From positions 1 through 38,861 of the forward strand of contig SZWC01009491.1 of assembly GCA_023375785.1 (NCBI GenBank): a stretch of 38,861 nt of DNA, read 5' to 3'. The notes below the pieces were generated by a model that was not told where the DNA came from, searched no databases, and worked only from the letters and a program-made list of their open reading frames with translations. The stretch's first letter is position 1, and each line of letters begins with the position of its first letter. Origin of the DNA: Penium margaritaceum (taxonomy: Eukaryota > Streptophyta > Zygnematophyceae > Desmidiales > Peniaceae). Below, in pieces: positions 19,520 to 30,411 of this stretch. Position numbers and translations under genes: made by a program.

Positions 19520-20004
19520 TCATGTTGATAAGGCCGATGAGGCTGATGGAGCTGATGAGATCGATGAGTCAGGTGCTGCCACTCCGCCCTCTCCATTGGC
19601 TCGAGATGTATGATCCATGCACGAGCTCCTCGTCAGATACAGTACTTGGCCACGTTGATCGGTATCGGCTGCATAGGTTCTTGCTTCTCGGTCACTACGG
19701 TCTCCTCTGATCCTTCCACCTCTGATGCTTTTTCTATTGTCTTCCAACCCACGTGCGAAAGTTGTTTCTTGGCGCCGTTGATTTCCATGTATATGTCGAC
19801 ACTATTCAAGTCAATCTGCAAATTGTGGAGGTACAAGAAATCTCGTATGAGAATGATTTTATGATCAGTCATTGGAAAATTCCCCCAGACCATTACATCC
19901 TGCAACTCTCCCACTTGTAGTTGTAGTGGTTCTCCAAGTCTTCGTATCTGCAATCTTCTATTGACAGTTTTCCATTTTTGGTTAATCACCCCAAAAGAAT
20001 ACAC
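19520..20004 (-). pseudogene. G1 protease end and PR-RT linker (minus copy)
   Basis: DVMVWGNFPMTDHKIILIRD, then VDIYMEINGAKKQL and MQPIPINVAKYC. The same arrangement occurs in the plus-strand copy (SDHKIVLGQDFVYRHNPEVN, VYVEIDGAKQQL, IQPIPLNVAKHC). The ILGxDFL-type end of a retroviral-like aspartic protease is recognisable; the active-site DTG lies beyond the right break and is not seen. Confidence 0.7.
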
Positions 20005-20682
20005 TTGTCATAGAGTGTACATACTAAATGCATACCTTTGGAAGTTCCATGATACCTTCATGGAAAAATGCAACACAACTCAACTTATGATGTCTGTTCA
20101 CGGACATGCAAGTGTACTTAAATGCTTATAAACACTAAACTTCGTAGAATGTTTGCCAAAAAAAAAAAAACACATAATAAAATCTATGGTTAAGTGCTTT
20201 ATAGCCTCACTTATAATTTGTAGTAACCGACGTACATTTGTACTTGTACACGAAAGGTGTCAGAATTGCAAGGCGTGACAGTGCATATTCCTGTACCCAA
20301 AATATAAACGTTGTAGAATCCTCCCGAAGTCACATTCGAGGGGTTTCGACTTCATTTCTTTGCTTTTCCGGGCTCTTGCTGGGTGTCGCGGTAGCGGGGC
20401 CAAGCAGGTTCCCTTCTATCCTTGGGGGGAGGAGTTTCAGACCCTACATTCAAACCATTCGCAAAAGCACAAAAGTGTATAACTTTGTATGTTACAGGAT
20501 ACAAGCTCCATATATTCTCTCAAATACAGTATGACGGTTGGGGGAGGGGGGAACGACACAGTGACCAATCCGACGTTGTCTTGTTTCACTATCGGAGAAC
20601 TCTCTTGCAAAAATCTATTTTCAACAATCGGCGGTGAGGACGCGAACATCTTTCATCGCACCCATTTACAAAACCCCGCTCA
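20005..20682. other. Unassigned insert next to the G1 protease
   Basis: AT-rich, no domain recognised, with poly-A at 20159-20170. GATACCTTCATGGAAA at 20050-20065 resembles GATACTTTCATGGAAA at 22154-22169; these could flank the whole foreign insert, but the match is short. Confidence 0.4.
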
Positions 20683-21900
20683 TTCGATCGTGATCATCGA
20701 TAACCTTGCATTGACGGTTTGTGGGTTTCGGCAAGAGATTATCCCCATTACATTAGTGTTTTTTTTTCTTCAAGCACATTATCCGGATACACTGACTAGA
20801 TACACTTCACAGATACACTCTAATCTTTTGGGGGGGAGGGGTAGGCGGAGAACAACCCCCCCCCCCTTATCATCAAAATATATTGGGTAAATGTATATGG
20901 TGCCTGTATCAGAAGACAAGTGATAGACATGTAAGAAGATACAATAATGTACATTACATTCGTGAACAAAATACATGGTCACCACAATACACGCCGAGAT
21001 ACACACTCCTAATACAATCGGTCATCGTCGGCGGGGGGGGGGGGGGGGGGGGNNNNNNNNNNNNNNNNNNNNNNNNNNNNNNNNNNNNNNNNNNNNNNNN
21101 NNNNNNNNNNNNNNNNNNNNNNNNNNNNNNNNNNNNNNNNNNNNNNNGGGGGGGGGGGGGGGGGGGGGGGGAAGCTTTGACTCCAGATGACCTCCCTCCC
21201 TCCCACCAACCCAATTGGTAAGAGTGTATTAAGGAGGTGTATCTGGTCAGTGTATCCGGTCTACGTGATCGACAAAAAGAAACATTAATGTACATGATAT
21301 CGCCGATCGTCGATTACCGACGATCGATGGAGCTGGGTTGTCAAAAAGCAATTGACTTCGAAGACACAAGTATATTTTTTTCTTGTCCATCGCACAAATA
21401 AAGATACACTGACCAGCTAAACTCGTCCAATACACTCTAGCCTTTGGAGGGGGGTTTCAAGCGACGGGTCTGACGCGGGGGGGAGGGGGGGGTCGGTGCG
21501 TATTAGTTGTCATTCTACATCCAAAGTCGTTGATCATCGATCATCAATCGTGATACATCGACGGTCAACGAGCAGACATACACTAGTGTACAGATTTCTT
21601 TCTCATCGCATAAAAGAAATACACCGCCCAGGCTACACTTTGCTAATACACTCTACCATTTTGGAGGGGGGGGGGGGATCGGATCTCTTGATGACTCCCC
21701 CCTCCCCCAAAAGTTAAGTTGTATTGGCAAAGTGTATAGAGTCCATGTATCTCATGGACACGTAAAAACTTAGACTAGTGTACAAGATACACTAGTACAC
21801 AGAAATAGTTGCAATACAATACACGCAGCAGGTAAAATGATCGAATACAACTGAGGGTTTCGGATGGGGGGGAGGGGAGGGGACGAGTTCTGCAATTTGT
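20683..21900. repeat. Tandem array of fold-back repeats with G/C-tract centres
   Basis: At least three units have an arm, a G- or C-tract centre and an inverted arm: 20785-20912, 20983-21260 (centre contains the gap), 21616-21753; a fourth, 21401-21454, shows only the left arm. The arm consensus is GATACACTGACCAG, then ATACACTTC, then CTAATACACTCTA, then CTTTTGG and a G run; ATACACT recurs about every 15 bases. Units are separated by segments rich in CGATCATCGAT-like palindromes (20690, 21310, 21537), followed by a T-rich TTTCTT..TCATCGCA stretch. This arrangement suggests a non-autonomous fold-back or MITE family amplified in tandem. No ORF is credible here. Confidence 0.75.
21053..21147. 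other. Assembly gap (95 N) between poly-G runs
   Basis: Flanked by 20 G on the left (21033-21052) and 24 G on the right (21148-21171). Sequencing probably failed in a homopolymer or quadruplex. The real length is unknown. Confidence 0.98.
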
Positions 21901-22301
21901 CGCGGATAGAACCAAAATCAAGTAATAACAAAACTACGCTCGACATGAAGTTGATTTGTGTTCGAGGTCAAGAATGAGGAAGTAAATATTCGTAATGAGC
22001 CCAGACGGAATGTTTCAGGAGATATGTACGTCAATTGTACATTTCACTCACACTGTCATATTCTTTTGACCCGTTGAATTATAACATGAAATTCCAAAGA
22101 CACAGGTAACATGTCCATTGTTTTCCATGTGAACACAGGTTGATTCACCCTTAAGATACTTTCATGGAAATTACCCAAATATACAAATCAAATACACTGA
22201 ATGTGGCGTGTATAAAATTCGGACGATTAAATATACGGTTTTTCCTTCAAACATCCCTGGTTTGGTCTAAAATCCGAGCTTTTGCACATATTTTTTACGT
22301 G
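21901..22301. other. Unassigned AT-rich spacer
   Basis: Right part of the insert within G1. No recognisable feature; the junction with the gag remnant lies somewhere before 22302. Confidence 0.4.
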
Positions 22302-22870
22302 CTACTTGCTTCTACGGTTTGGAGCAATGTGCCCATGTTTTCTGTAGTTGTAGCAGGTATGCGAGTCTCTTTGGTTGATGGTGTCCCTTTCCATCGGAAT
22401 CGAGGAGTCCCCGGACGGATTTTTTTTCGTTTCCATGATAATCATGATTGGGAAGTCGCAAGCCATGGGATTCCTAGATCCAAGCATTGTAGTTGGCAAT
22501 ATCAATCCTTTTTGCTGCTATGATCATTCGCAATAAGCCGTTCTAGGTGCCAGGAAAGGCGATTTCTTAGCGGATGTCTTGTTTGAAACCATTGTTGTAG
22601 TGAAAACAAAGTTCGTCGGGGACGATGTCTGCACTTGTGATGATCTGGCGGAATCTCCGCGTGTACTCTGCCACACTAGACTGCTGACGGAGACAATGGA
22701 GTTTGCACCACGCGTCAGACTTCTTGTTCAGCTGTCCAAAATGTGCAAGCATCACACACGAGATTTTGCTATTGTGGGTTGATCTTATCCAAGGGTAGAA
22801 CACCTGTGGTACACGACGTGAGAAGAGACGGCAGCCATCGGATCCTTCATTCAAACGACATAGGTCAAAT
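22302..22870 (-). pseudogene. G1 Gag fragment (minus copy)
   Basis: From the right: VMLAHFGQLNKKSDAWCKLH, then LRQQSSVAEYTRRFRQIITS and DELCFHYNNGFKQDI, matching the plus-strand copy (LRQHSSVAKYTWRFWEIITG, DKLCFHYNNGLKGDI) and the general retrotransposon gag domain. After a frame break it ends in a damaged zinc knuckle, CYNYRKHGHIAPNRR (C..C lost one Cys). The N-terminal half is missing. Confidence 0.75.
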
Positions 22871-24222
22871 CGTGTGCAAAAAAACATTATAGGTAATCCC
22901 TTAACAAAAGTGCTACCTAGACAAAGCTGTAGACACAAGAAAAAACAGATTGATTGATAAAACATTCTCTTTGTCAAACCTAGTCAGTTGACCTTCATAA
23001 AACTTGATGATCTAAGGGTCGCAAATTGGTATTGTTATGTGATCACTTTTCACTATTGTGTGCAGAAAAGTGCGATGAAAAGAGAAAAAAACGGTTTGAT
23101 TTTTCTTGTAAGATTGGCCACGTTTGTGCGTAATGGAGGGGGGTACACCAGAATTTGGTGCTCCGCAGAACAACCCTCGAATGGGTCTGTAGGCTTAGGG
23201 CCAGTAGGACCATTCAAAGAAAATTTTCTTGCTTGCCTTGCAAAGAATTACATCATGTGACCAAGGGCGGCCACGGTCACTTAAATGTGATGAGTAAGAA
23301 AGACTAGCGACCACAAGCCCGACGACAACATGCGAAGGAACCATGAACATAGACTGAAAGAAATAGCCATGTGAAGTCAAGATGAATTAAAAGAACAATT
23401 TTGCGTAAGCAATTTCTAGAGTAATCGGTAATGAACCAGTGTGGTGCAAACTTCTTCCAAATAGTCAAAGCACTACACACGAAGTCACGCGCTCCGGGAA
23501 GAATGAGTTATGTATGATTTTGCTTTTTGAGTAAGTTGAGCAGCAATTGTACTTTTTGAAATAGTCTTGGAGGAGAAAAGCTGGAGGCCCAAATGGTGGT
23601 TACATCTGAATTAGGCTGTATTTTTCCACCTTCATCGGACACCAACATTGCTCAAATTAGCAACCGGTACAAAAGTACCCATGAGGGGTATGATTTTGGG
23701 TTTTTTTTCCAATTACTTTTATGGATTCTCCTTCTGAACAATTACGGCCATATGGTAGTCCTTATAAAGTGTTGTGCCTTTCTTCACCTCAATGTTTTGG
23801 ACTCATCCGGATCTAGGACCATAGTAAACACTTACCTGATCACTTCGGTCAAAGTTTTTGGACAACGTGAGCAATTGGATAAGTTACTTAACGCTCAAGT
23901 GAGATGGAGCGTTAGCCAGGGAGCCAACATCAAAACAATCTTTTTTGATTTTCTAATGGCACTTGCGTGCACAAGCTTGCACATGTTTGATGGGAGTTCC
24001 CTTTCATCCCAAGCGGTGTTTTTGGAAAGAAAGTTAATGATAGAAAAAAAATGATTTTTGAAAGATTTTGTTTCTCTGATGGAATCCTAGTCTAGAGCTA
24101 GCTGTTAGGAAGCCCTTCTTCATGTGCCTACAGCTTCAAGTTTTTGTGCTCTTCTGTAATTAAATGTCACATTTGCTAGAAAGGTTTGTTTTGATAAGGA
24201 AGTTGTTCACTCTGTCATGTAC
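22871..24222 (+). other. Unassigned AT-rich spacer between head-to-head G1 copies
   Basis: The 5' LTR of the minus copy should be here but no match to 24223-24758 is visible. The longest open frame is 23593-24054 (153 codons, plus): it contains a hydrophobic stretch (LLLWILLLNNYGHMVVLI) and a C-terminal part with REQLDKLLNAQVRWSVSQGA. I do not recognise it and cannot say that it is a gene. Confidence 0.4.
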
Positions 24223-24758
24223 TCTTACGTACCTGACGTACAGGAGTCCCTAATCTTTCCGAGTGGGCCTTTCCAATATTACACAAACAACCCATCGCGT
24301 TACGAGACCGTGGTATTCACTCTGACGGATGAGGGCAAACCGGCCAACTGCCCCTTCCTCCAGTGAATCTTCCCGAACCTTCCGATAAATTCGACCACTC
24401 TCATGAATCTACGACATAAGTATCACGACCTTTCGGTCGACTTCTCGATGCACCAAGATGAATCGGGATTTACAATGATGCATCTCGCATCTTCACCGTT
24501 GATTCTTGAAGCCCCCCGATTTCTCGGCGGACCTTCTCGAATCCGACCACTCACAACGTGACTCCGCACGAGTCACCCTACAATCGACCCAACAACCCTG
24601 GCTATGCCGCACTGGTATCTTGACACTTGTTCGTATATGTTCAATCATTTTGATACTTTTCATCGAAAGTGAAAGTGTTTCAAGTGTCCCAAATTTTGAA
24701 TCCTTTTCTGCCTCACAACTTCTACTTGTTCACCATATACGCTCCATTTCGCATAACA
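24223..24758 (+). repeat. G1 5' LTR (plus copy)
   Basis: Aligns with the minus strand of 8482-9031. The start is decayed (TCTTACGTACC against TGTTACGTGCC); the end is GCATAACA. Confidence 0.8.
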
Positions 24759-24760
24759 CT

Positions 24761-24774
24761 TTGTATTAGAGTGC
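24761..24774 (+). promoter_or_regulatory. G1 primer-binding site, decayed
   Basis: TTGTATTAGAG resembles TGGTATCAGAG (initiator Met tRNA complement) with one G-to-T and one C-to-T change. It lies two bases after the LTR end. Confidence 0.6.
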
Positions 24775-24929
24775 AACGGTGCTGGAGAGGCATCCGACTA
24801 CTTTACCCATCTGGAGGACTACCTTAGAAGCCGTCAGCGCATCTCGCATGTCAAGACTTTGTAGACTTCACGACTACTACGTGAGGCAAGTAAGCGCAAC
24901 AGAAGAACAGCAGAGGGTCTTCGACAATG

Positions 24930-26103
24930 ACTTCGGCGATGGAGGAGCAGACTGTGCCGATACACGCAAACCATCAAGTAACAGCGAATGCTAGCGTGGC
25001 AGGCTATACAACAGCTGGATCAACCCCTAAGGCTTCGACAACCAATCCGGTCGTGGGCCCAATGGCGATAAACCAGCCGCCCCTACAAACAGCCTCGACG
25101 TCGACTGCAAGGACGACATGTGGCTCTGGACGAGAGGCGCAAATCAACGAGAAGCTAGCAAACTGAATCTCCACACTTGAAGGAATCAACAACCACCTGC
25201 TCCAACAACTCAATGTCACGATGGAGGCTCTTTGTGACACAAGCACACGAGAACTGGTGCTTGTCGAGAGAAATATCCAACTCTCGAGCAAGCCCGAAAT
25301 TCATTCAGCTCCACCAGAACTGTTTGATCCTGCAAACTCAAAAAGACCGACGGTTTGGATGTGGCTGATGCATTTAGAAGTCTACTTCACCTATGCTTAG
25401 GTCAACAACAATCACAAGAAAATGGAATTCGCGGTCGCGCTTTTGTGTGGCACAGCGTCAATTTGGTGGTCCAATCTAAAGACCATACAACAACAGCAGG
25501 AGACGAGCGGAGTATCAATGGCCAACAACGCCCGTTTCATGTCCTCGACGGTAGGCGTTTTACCCTTGGAGCAGATCAACCCACAGTGGCAAGACGCGAT
25601 AACGCCACCAACCAACTGGAACAAATTCTCGAGCACAATTGTCACAAATTTTAGATGACTGGACGAAAAGTCCAATGCACGGTACAAAATCCAACGTCTC
25701 CGTCAGCACTCAAGCGTGGCAAAGTACACGTGGAGATTCTGGGAGATCATCACCGGAGCAGACATCGCCCCCGACAAACTCTGTTTTCACTACAATAACG
25801 GCCTCAAGGGAGACATCCAAAGAGCAATCGCCATTTTGGGTATCCAAAATAACTTACTACGGATGATCACTGCAACAGAAAGGATCGTCAGTGCTAACCA
25901 CAACGCTCGGATCCAGGAATCCTACAATTGGCGACCCCCTAACCACTATTATCATGAAAACAAAAAGAACGAGTCGGTGGACTTGTTGTTTTTGTTTCCA
26001 CGATGTGGAAACAAAAGAGTGGACGTCGTTGACAAGAGAGATACACAAACTTGCTACAAATTTGGAAATGTTGGGCACATCACTCGCGACAGCCGGGGCT
26101 AGC
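24930..26103 (+). pseudogene. G1 Gag (plus copy)
   Basis: An N-terminal region with helix-like STLEGINNHLLQQLNVTMEA (about 25168-25227), then the gag core: TVWMWLMHLEVYFTYA, KMEFAVALLCGTASIWWSNL (25419-25478), LRQHSSVAKYTWRFWEIITG, DKLCFHYNNGLKGDIQRAI (25774-25830). It ends in CYKFGNVGHITRDS (26054-26095), a zinc knuckle in which the second and last Cys are lost (CX2CX4HX4C is usual). In-frame stops occur at about 25398 (TAG) and 25653 (TAG), among others. Confidence 0.82.
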
Positions 26104-26538
26104 AGTAGGCCAAAATGGGAGGGGGGAGGGGAAGTCACAGAAAAATGAGTCAAGAAACGGCAAATAGTAGGAGTGAAAGGCCTAACTCTTGTCCATGAGG
26201 AGCGATCTGCACTGAAAGATTGCCCATCTAAATGGCTTACATAACCGCAGTGGGTTTATGAGATGGCAAAGTTTGATGAGGGGTAGAANAGATACACAAA
26301 CTTGCTACAAATTTGGAAATGTTGGGCACATCACTCGCGACAGCCGGGGCTAGCAGTAGGCCAAAATGGGAGGGGGGAGGGGAAGTCACAGAAAAATGAG
26401 TCAAGAAACGGCAAATAGTAGGAGTGAAAGGCCTAACTCTTGTCCATGAGGAGCGATCTGCACTGAAAGATTGCCCATCTAAATGGCTTACATAACCGCA
26501 GTGGGTTTATGAGATGGCAAAGTTTGATGAGGGGTAGA
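26039..26538. repeat. Perfect 250-bp duplication around a single N
   Basis: 26039-26288 is repeated at 26290-26538 with no difference I can find, and the only base between is N (26289). The elements here are old and decayed, so a perfect tandem copy broken by one N is more likely two contig ends that overlap than biology. Confidence 0.85.
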
Positions 26539-26539
26539 A

Positions 26540-26830
26540 GGACGACCAACCGACGATACTATTAGAAATTTAGCCTCGATGATGCAAAAGTCGCAGAACG
26601 GTACCAAGGAGACTGCAAATATGGAGTTTCTAAGAACCACTATGAATAGAACTGGGGGATCTACGGGATGTAACGGTCTGGATGTCTTGTCCAATGAGCG
26701 ATCACAAAATTGTCCTCGGACAAGATTTCGTGTACCGACACAATCCAGAGGTCAACTGAATCTGCGGCAACGTCTACGTGGAAATTGATGGTGCCAAACA
26801 ACAACTTCCACGTGCGAGATGAAAGCCAAC
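26540..26830 (+). pseudogene. G1 protease end (plus copy)
   Basis: SDHKIVLGQDFVYRHNPEVN at about 26695-26754, then VYVEIDGAKQQLPRAR to 26820; the same block exists on the minus strand at 19900-19740. The DTG active site is not visible. Confidence 0.65.
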
Positions 26831-27254
26831 AGTGGAACTAGCAGAGGTGGAAGCAGTAGTGGAATCCGCGGTAATCAAGAAGCGACAACCTATTCAGCCG
26901 ATACCGCTCAATGTGGCCAAGCACTGCATACAACAAGGAGCTCGTGCGTGGCTTGTACATCTCGAGCCAATGGAAGAAGAGAAAGTGGCAGCAACTGACT
27001 CATCATCCGGCTCACCAGCCTCATCGGCATCGACAAAGTTNAACAGTGGAACTAGCAGAGGTGGAAGCAGTAGTGGAATCCGCGGTAATCAAGAAGCGAC
27101 AACCTATTCAGCCGATACCGCTCAATGTGGCCAAGCACTGCATACAACAAGGAGCTCGTGCGTGGCTTGTACATCTCGAGCCAATGGAAGAAGAGAAAGT
27201 GGCAGCAACTGACTCATCATCCGGCTCACCAGCCTCATCGGCATCGACAAAGTT
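26828..27254. repeat. Perfect 213-bp duplication around a single N
   Basis: 26828-27040 is repeated at 27042-27254, separated only by N at 27041. Both copies encode the same linker (ELAEVEAVVESAVIKKRQPI). One copy suffices for the protease-to-RT reading frame, as seen in the minus-strand relative. Confidence 0.88.
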
Positions 27255-28200
27255 CACGATGGTAATCGAAGAGTTTGCACCACTCATCCAAGAGTTTGCA
27301 AACGTCTTCCCCAACAAACTCCCGAGATCCTTATCTCCTCAACAAGACATCGACCACCGCATCGAACTGAAGCCAGGCAGCAGACCTACAGTTTGAGGTG
27401 CCTATCAGATGAGCGATCATGAGCTAACCGAGCTCAAAAAGCAACTCGACAATATGCTCGGTCAAGGGTTCATCTGTCCATCCACGTCACCATACGCCAC
27501 ACCACTACTGTTTGTAAAAAATATCCCTAGCAAGATGCGGATGTGCATGGACTATCAAGGGTTGAACGACGCTACCATCAAGAACCGCTACTCTCTTCCC
27601 CAAGTTGATGAGCTTTTTGACCAACTTCAAGATGCTCAAATTTTCAGAAAAATCGACTTGCGCAACGGTTATCACCAGATACGCATGGCAGACACCGACA
27701 TCAAGAAGACGGCATTCTAAATTCGCTACGGGAATTTTGATTTCACGGTAATGCCGTTTGGACCAGCGCATGCCCTGGCGTCATTTATGGCAGCCATGAA
27801 CAACATATTATGCCCATATCTTGACGATGTTATCGTGGTGTACCTCAACAACACTATGGTGTACAGTCGCACCCCGGAGGAGCACGATGGACATCTTTGA
27901 AAAGTCCTCAAAGTTTTACAAAGCCAAAAATGTTTTGGAAAACTCTCAAAATGCAACTTCGATCATCGTTCGATCAAGTTTCTGGGCCACGTCCTCAGCG
28001 GTGGGAGGATCACCATGCATCCAAAAAAGGTAGCATGAGTTGTTGATTGGCCAAAGTTGACCAACATTCAAGAAATTCAAGTTTTATCCAGCCTCTGCAA
28101 TTACTACCAGCGATTTGTTGGGGATTAAGCCCTGGTGTCAGTGCCTCTTTCCGACCTCACTCGAAAAGAAAACGAGTGACGGTGGGGCGACATCAAACAA
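27255..28200 (+). pseudogene. G1 reverse transcriptase (plus copy)
   Basis: FAPLIQEFANVFPNKLPRSL, DHRIELKPGSRP, SDHELTELKKQLDNMLGQGF, SPYATPLLFVKN, MRMCMDYQGLND (27535-27570), FRKIDLRNGYHQIRM (motif A with Asp, 27643-27687), FDFTVMPFGPAHALASFMAA. The catalytic motif reads VYLNNTMVYS (27838-27867) instead of VYLDD: both Asp are now Asn, a GAC-to-AAC change. In-frame stops at 27394 (TGA), 27718 (TAA), 27898 (TGA) and later. Inactive. Confidence 0.87.
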
Positions 28201-28640
28201 AATGCTCTGACCACGGCGCCAGCCCTACGATCAGCTGATCCAACAGTTGACTACGTCATGGCTACAGATGCATCAGACTGAGCCATTGGCACAGTCCTCC
28301 TTCAAGACCACAGCAACGGCAAGCAACCGGTTGCCTACATGTCCCAAAAACTGCTAGGACCGGAACTCCACCATGTTGTACACAAGGAAGACATGTTGGC
28401 GGTCGTGCATGCATTCAAAACGTAGCGTTGTTAACTGGAGTGCCGCCGATGCATCGTATGGACCGACCACCATGCGCTGAAACATTTGAAGACGCAGCCA
28501 AACCTCATCCCATGTCAAACCTGATGGATGGAGTTACTTAAATCTGGGCTCGACTGCGATATCGAGTATCCGCCACGCAAAATCAAACCGGCGGACACAC
28601 TCAGCCGCCGACCAGATTTGATGGCTGATATGGCAACGCT
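28201..28640 (+). pseudogene. G1 RNase H (plus copy)
   Basis: SADPTVDYVMATDASD-stop-AIGTVLLQDHSNGKQPVAYM, VVHKEDMLAVVHAFKT, IVWTDHHALKHLKTQPNL. The catalytic ATDASD is intact. Stops near 28279 (TGA), 28424 (TAG), 28432 (TAA) and 28523 (TGA). Confidence 0.83.
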
Positions 28641-28861
28641 ACAGCTACAGCGAGACCCTTATCTCGAGTGGCTTTATCGCACGAGGCTACAACCAGCATG
28701 GCGGACATGACAAGGCAAAATTCTGGTAGGATGTACCCTATTGGCGACGGCGCTTCACTTGCCAAGTGGTCGTCCTCCCGAACAACGAGCTTTGCCATAT
28801 GCTGCTCGAAGAATGCCACGACACAAGACCAGGTGGGCACTTCCGAGAGGACATGCGTTGA
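28641..28861 (+). pseudogene. G1 integrase, part 1 (zinc-finger His region)
   Basis: LPNNELCHMLLEECHDTRPGGHF-like sequence (about 28775-28845, across a frame change), the first half of the HHCC site. It is cut by the G2 insertion at 28861. The second half (ALKKLVKLEWWDKM and the Cys pair) resumes at 37398. Confidence 0.72.
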
Positions 28862-29538
28862 TGTAGCGGGAGGGCCAGTTTGGCCCTCCCTCCTTGCTGA
28901 AGCGAGGGGTGGTTGCGCACCACCCCTTGCGTCAGCGAGGGCTGTCCGCCGGCCAGCTCACTGCCGGCCGGCTAGACGGCCGGCGGCCGGCCAAGCGACT
29001 GGCCGGCCACTGGCTGGCCAGCCGCCAGCCGTCGATCGTGGCCTCAGCCCGATCGGTAGCTGAGGGGCCACGAGGGCCTCGAGGGCCAGGCCTCGTTGCC
29101 CTGTGCCCTCGCCCCCCCTTGCCCTCCTTGTAAACAAGCAAGCGAGGACGAGGGATAGGGGGAGCAAGGGTGAGGACGAGAGGACTGGCGCAAAATTGCC
29201 AGCGTGCCTTGCACGCAACGATTTCGCCCCAGAACGGCAAGACGGAAATCAAAGTTCATTTACGACAAACTTCAACATAAAATAAACAAAAAAACTCGTG
29301 CAAACACACGAGTTCGAGGTAAAAACCCCCAGTTTAGGTCCCAAAACCAGCGGTAGGGTTAAAGACGGAAATGGGCCTCCGGAGACTCGAAATATTCGAG
29401 TCTCCTTGCTGTGGGTCGTTGGTGACAATTGCCCCTCAGTCCTACAAAGGGGGTAAACCCCTGTCGCGGACTGAGAACACCATTCTGCTAACTCCGACGA
29501 CGACTTTAGAGCAGGAGTTGGAGACTCGACCCGTTACA
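28862..29538 (+). repeat. G2 5' LTR
   Basis: TGTAGCGGGAGG to CCGTTACA. It opens with two perfect hairpins: 28869-28889 (9-bp stem) and 28906-28926 (8-bp stem), then a GGCCGG-rich stretch at 28945-29030. Confidence 0.95.
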
Positions 29539-29539
29539 G

Positions 29540-29551
29540 TGGTATCAGAGC
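29540..29551 (+). promoter_or_regulatory. G2 primer-binding site
   Basis: TGGTATCAGAGC, a perfect complement of the plant initiator Met tRNA 3' end, one base after the LTR. Confidence 0.95.
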
Positions 29552-30411
29552 TAGACGACCCCCGCGACCAAGAGTTCGACGGAAATTGCGGCTACGACAT
29601 AGATAAAACGTCGCCGACAGCTACAAGTAACAGTAGAAACGCCAGAAGGGACTACGGCATCCACGCTTAACCGTTTGAAGTGCCGTAAAGTGCGTTATGA
29701 AGCTAGAGAAGAGCTCTGTTTTCTGGGGCTTCTTCTCCACAGTCTCTTCTCCATCCCAGTGGGCTAGGGGAAACTTTTTGGGACGGGATAGGGAATACCC
29801 ACCCCCAAAACATCTTACTTTTCCCCTCTTCTCAAGGCTCCTCGTGCTCCTCTTCAAACTAAAATTGGGGTAGCGCCTTTCTCCAATACCTGAGACTCTT
29901 ACGGCCTGAGAGAAAAAGAAAAAGAAGAAAAGGGATCCTTGGAGAATTTTTGGAGGCAGCGACATTGCCGAGGAGCACAATAAAGGCACCTCCAAAGGGG
30001 GGCAAGGTGTGCCGAGAAGACGCAACAAGAGACCAAGGAGGACCAGAAGACAAGCAGACAAGGATACAAGAAGAAAAATATTCTTTTTCTTCTTGACTTT
30101 GTACTTTCTTGTTTTCTTGCTCTTTATCCTAGTTTTGTGAGCGGTACTCACACTCCTTGTTATTCCCTTGCATTGTCATTTTCTGTTCTCCTATATCCTA
30201 CTTGCTTCCAAATGCCGTGAGTCATGGCTTAGGAGGACTAGTTTCAAAATCCACAAACTTACGCCGACGTGGCGGCCTAGGAATATAGAAAATTAATTTA
30301 TTGTTGCCTCACCGATCGTGAGAGCAAGGGGATTGTGGGAGGCGAATCCTCCTTAACGTTGTGGAGTGATCCTCACAATGGTCTTCACCTGCTAGTGGCA
30401 CGGGCGATGAG
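29552..30411 (+). other. G2 leader
   Basis: Non-coding leader between the primer site and gag; no conserved protein seen on either strand. Confidence 0.7.

Larger units (their letters stand above)
16717..22870 (-). mobile_element. Minus-strand Ty3/gypsy chromovirus, family G1, 5' truncated
   Basis: Reading right to left: gag remnant (22870-22302), a foreign fold-back array, protease, RT, RNase H, integrase and chromodomain, then (past the copia insert) polypurine tract and 3' LTR at 9071-8482. Protein comparison by eye with the plus-strand element at 24223-38668 shows the same family throughout (for example PRPLP-type SRRTRPPGLLQPLPIPIEPW against SSRTRPPGLVQPLPIPTEPW). The gag N-terminus, primer site and 5' LTR are not found at the right end. 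Confidence 0.85.

Noticed and set aside
20883..21295. ORFs spanning the N gap
   Set aside because: Poly-G/poly-P and unknown residues only.
23593..24054. 153-codon ORF as a real gene
   Set aside because: AT-rich, no domain, no start or splice context, and no neighbour that suggests a role.
28862..29260. ORFs inside the G2 LTRs
   Set aside because: Open frames result from the GC-rich palindromes; the same ORFs appear in every LTR copy and show no domain.
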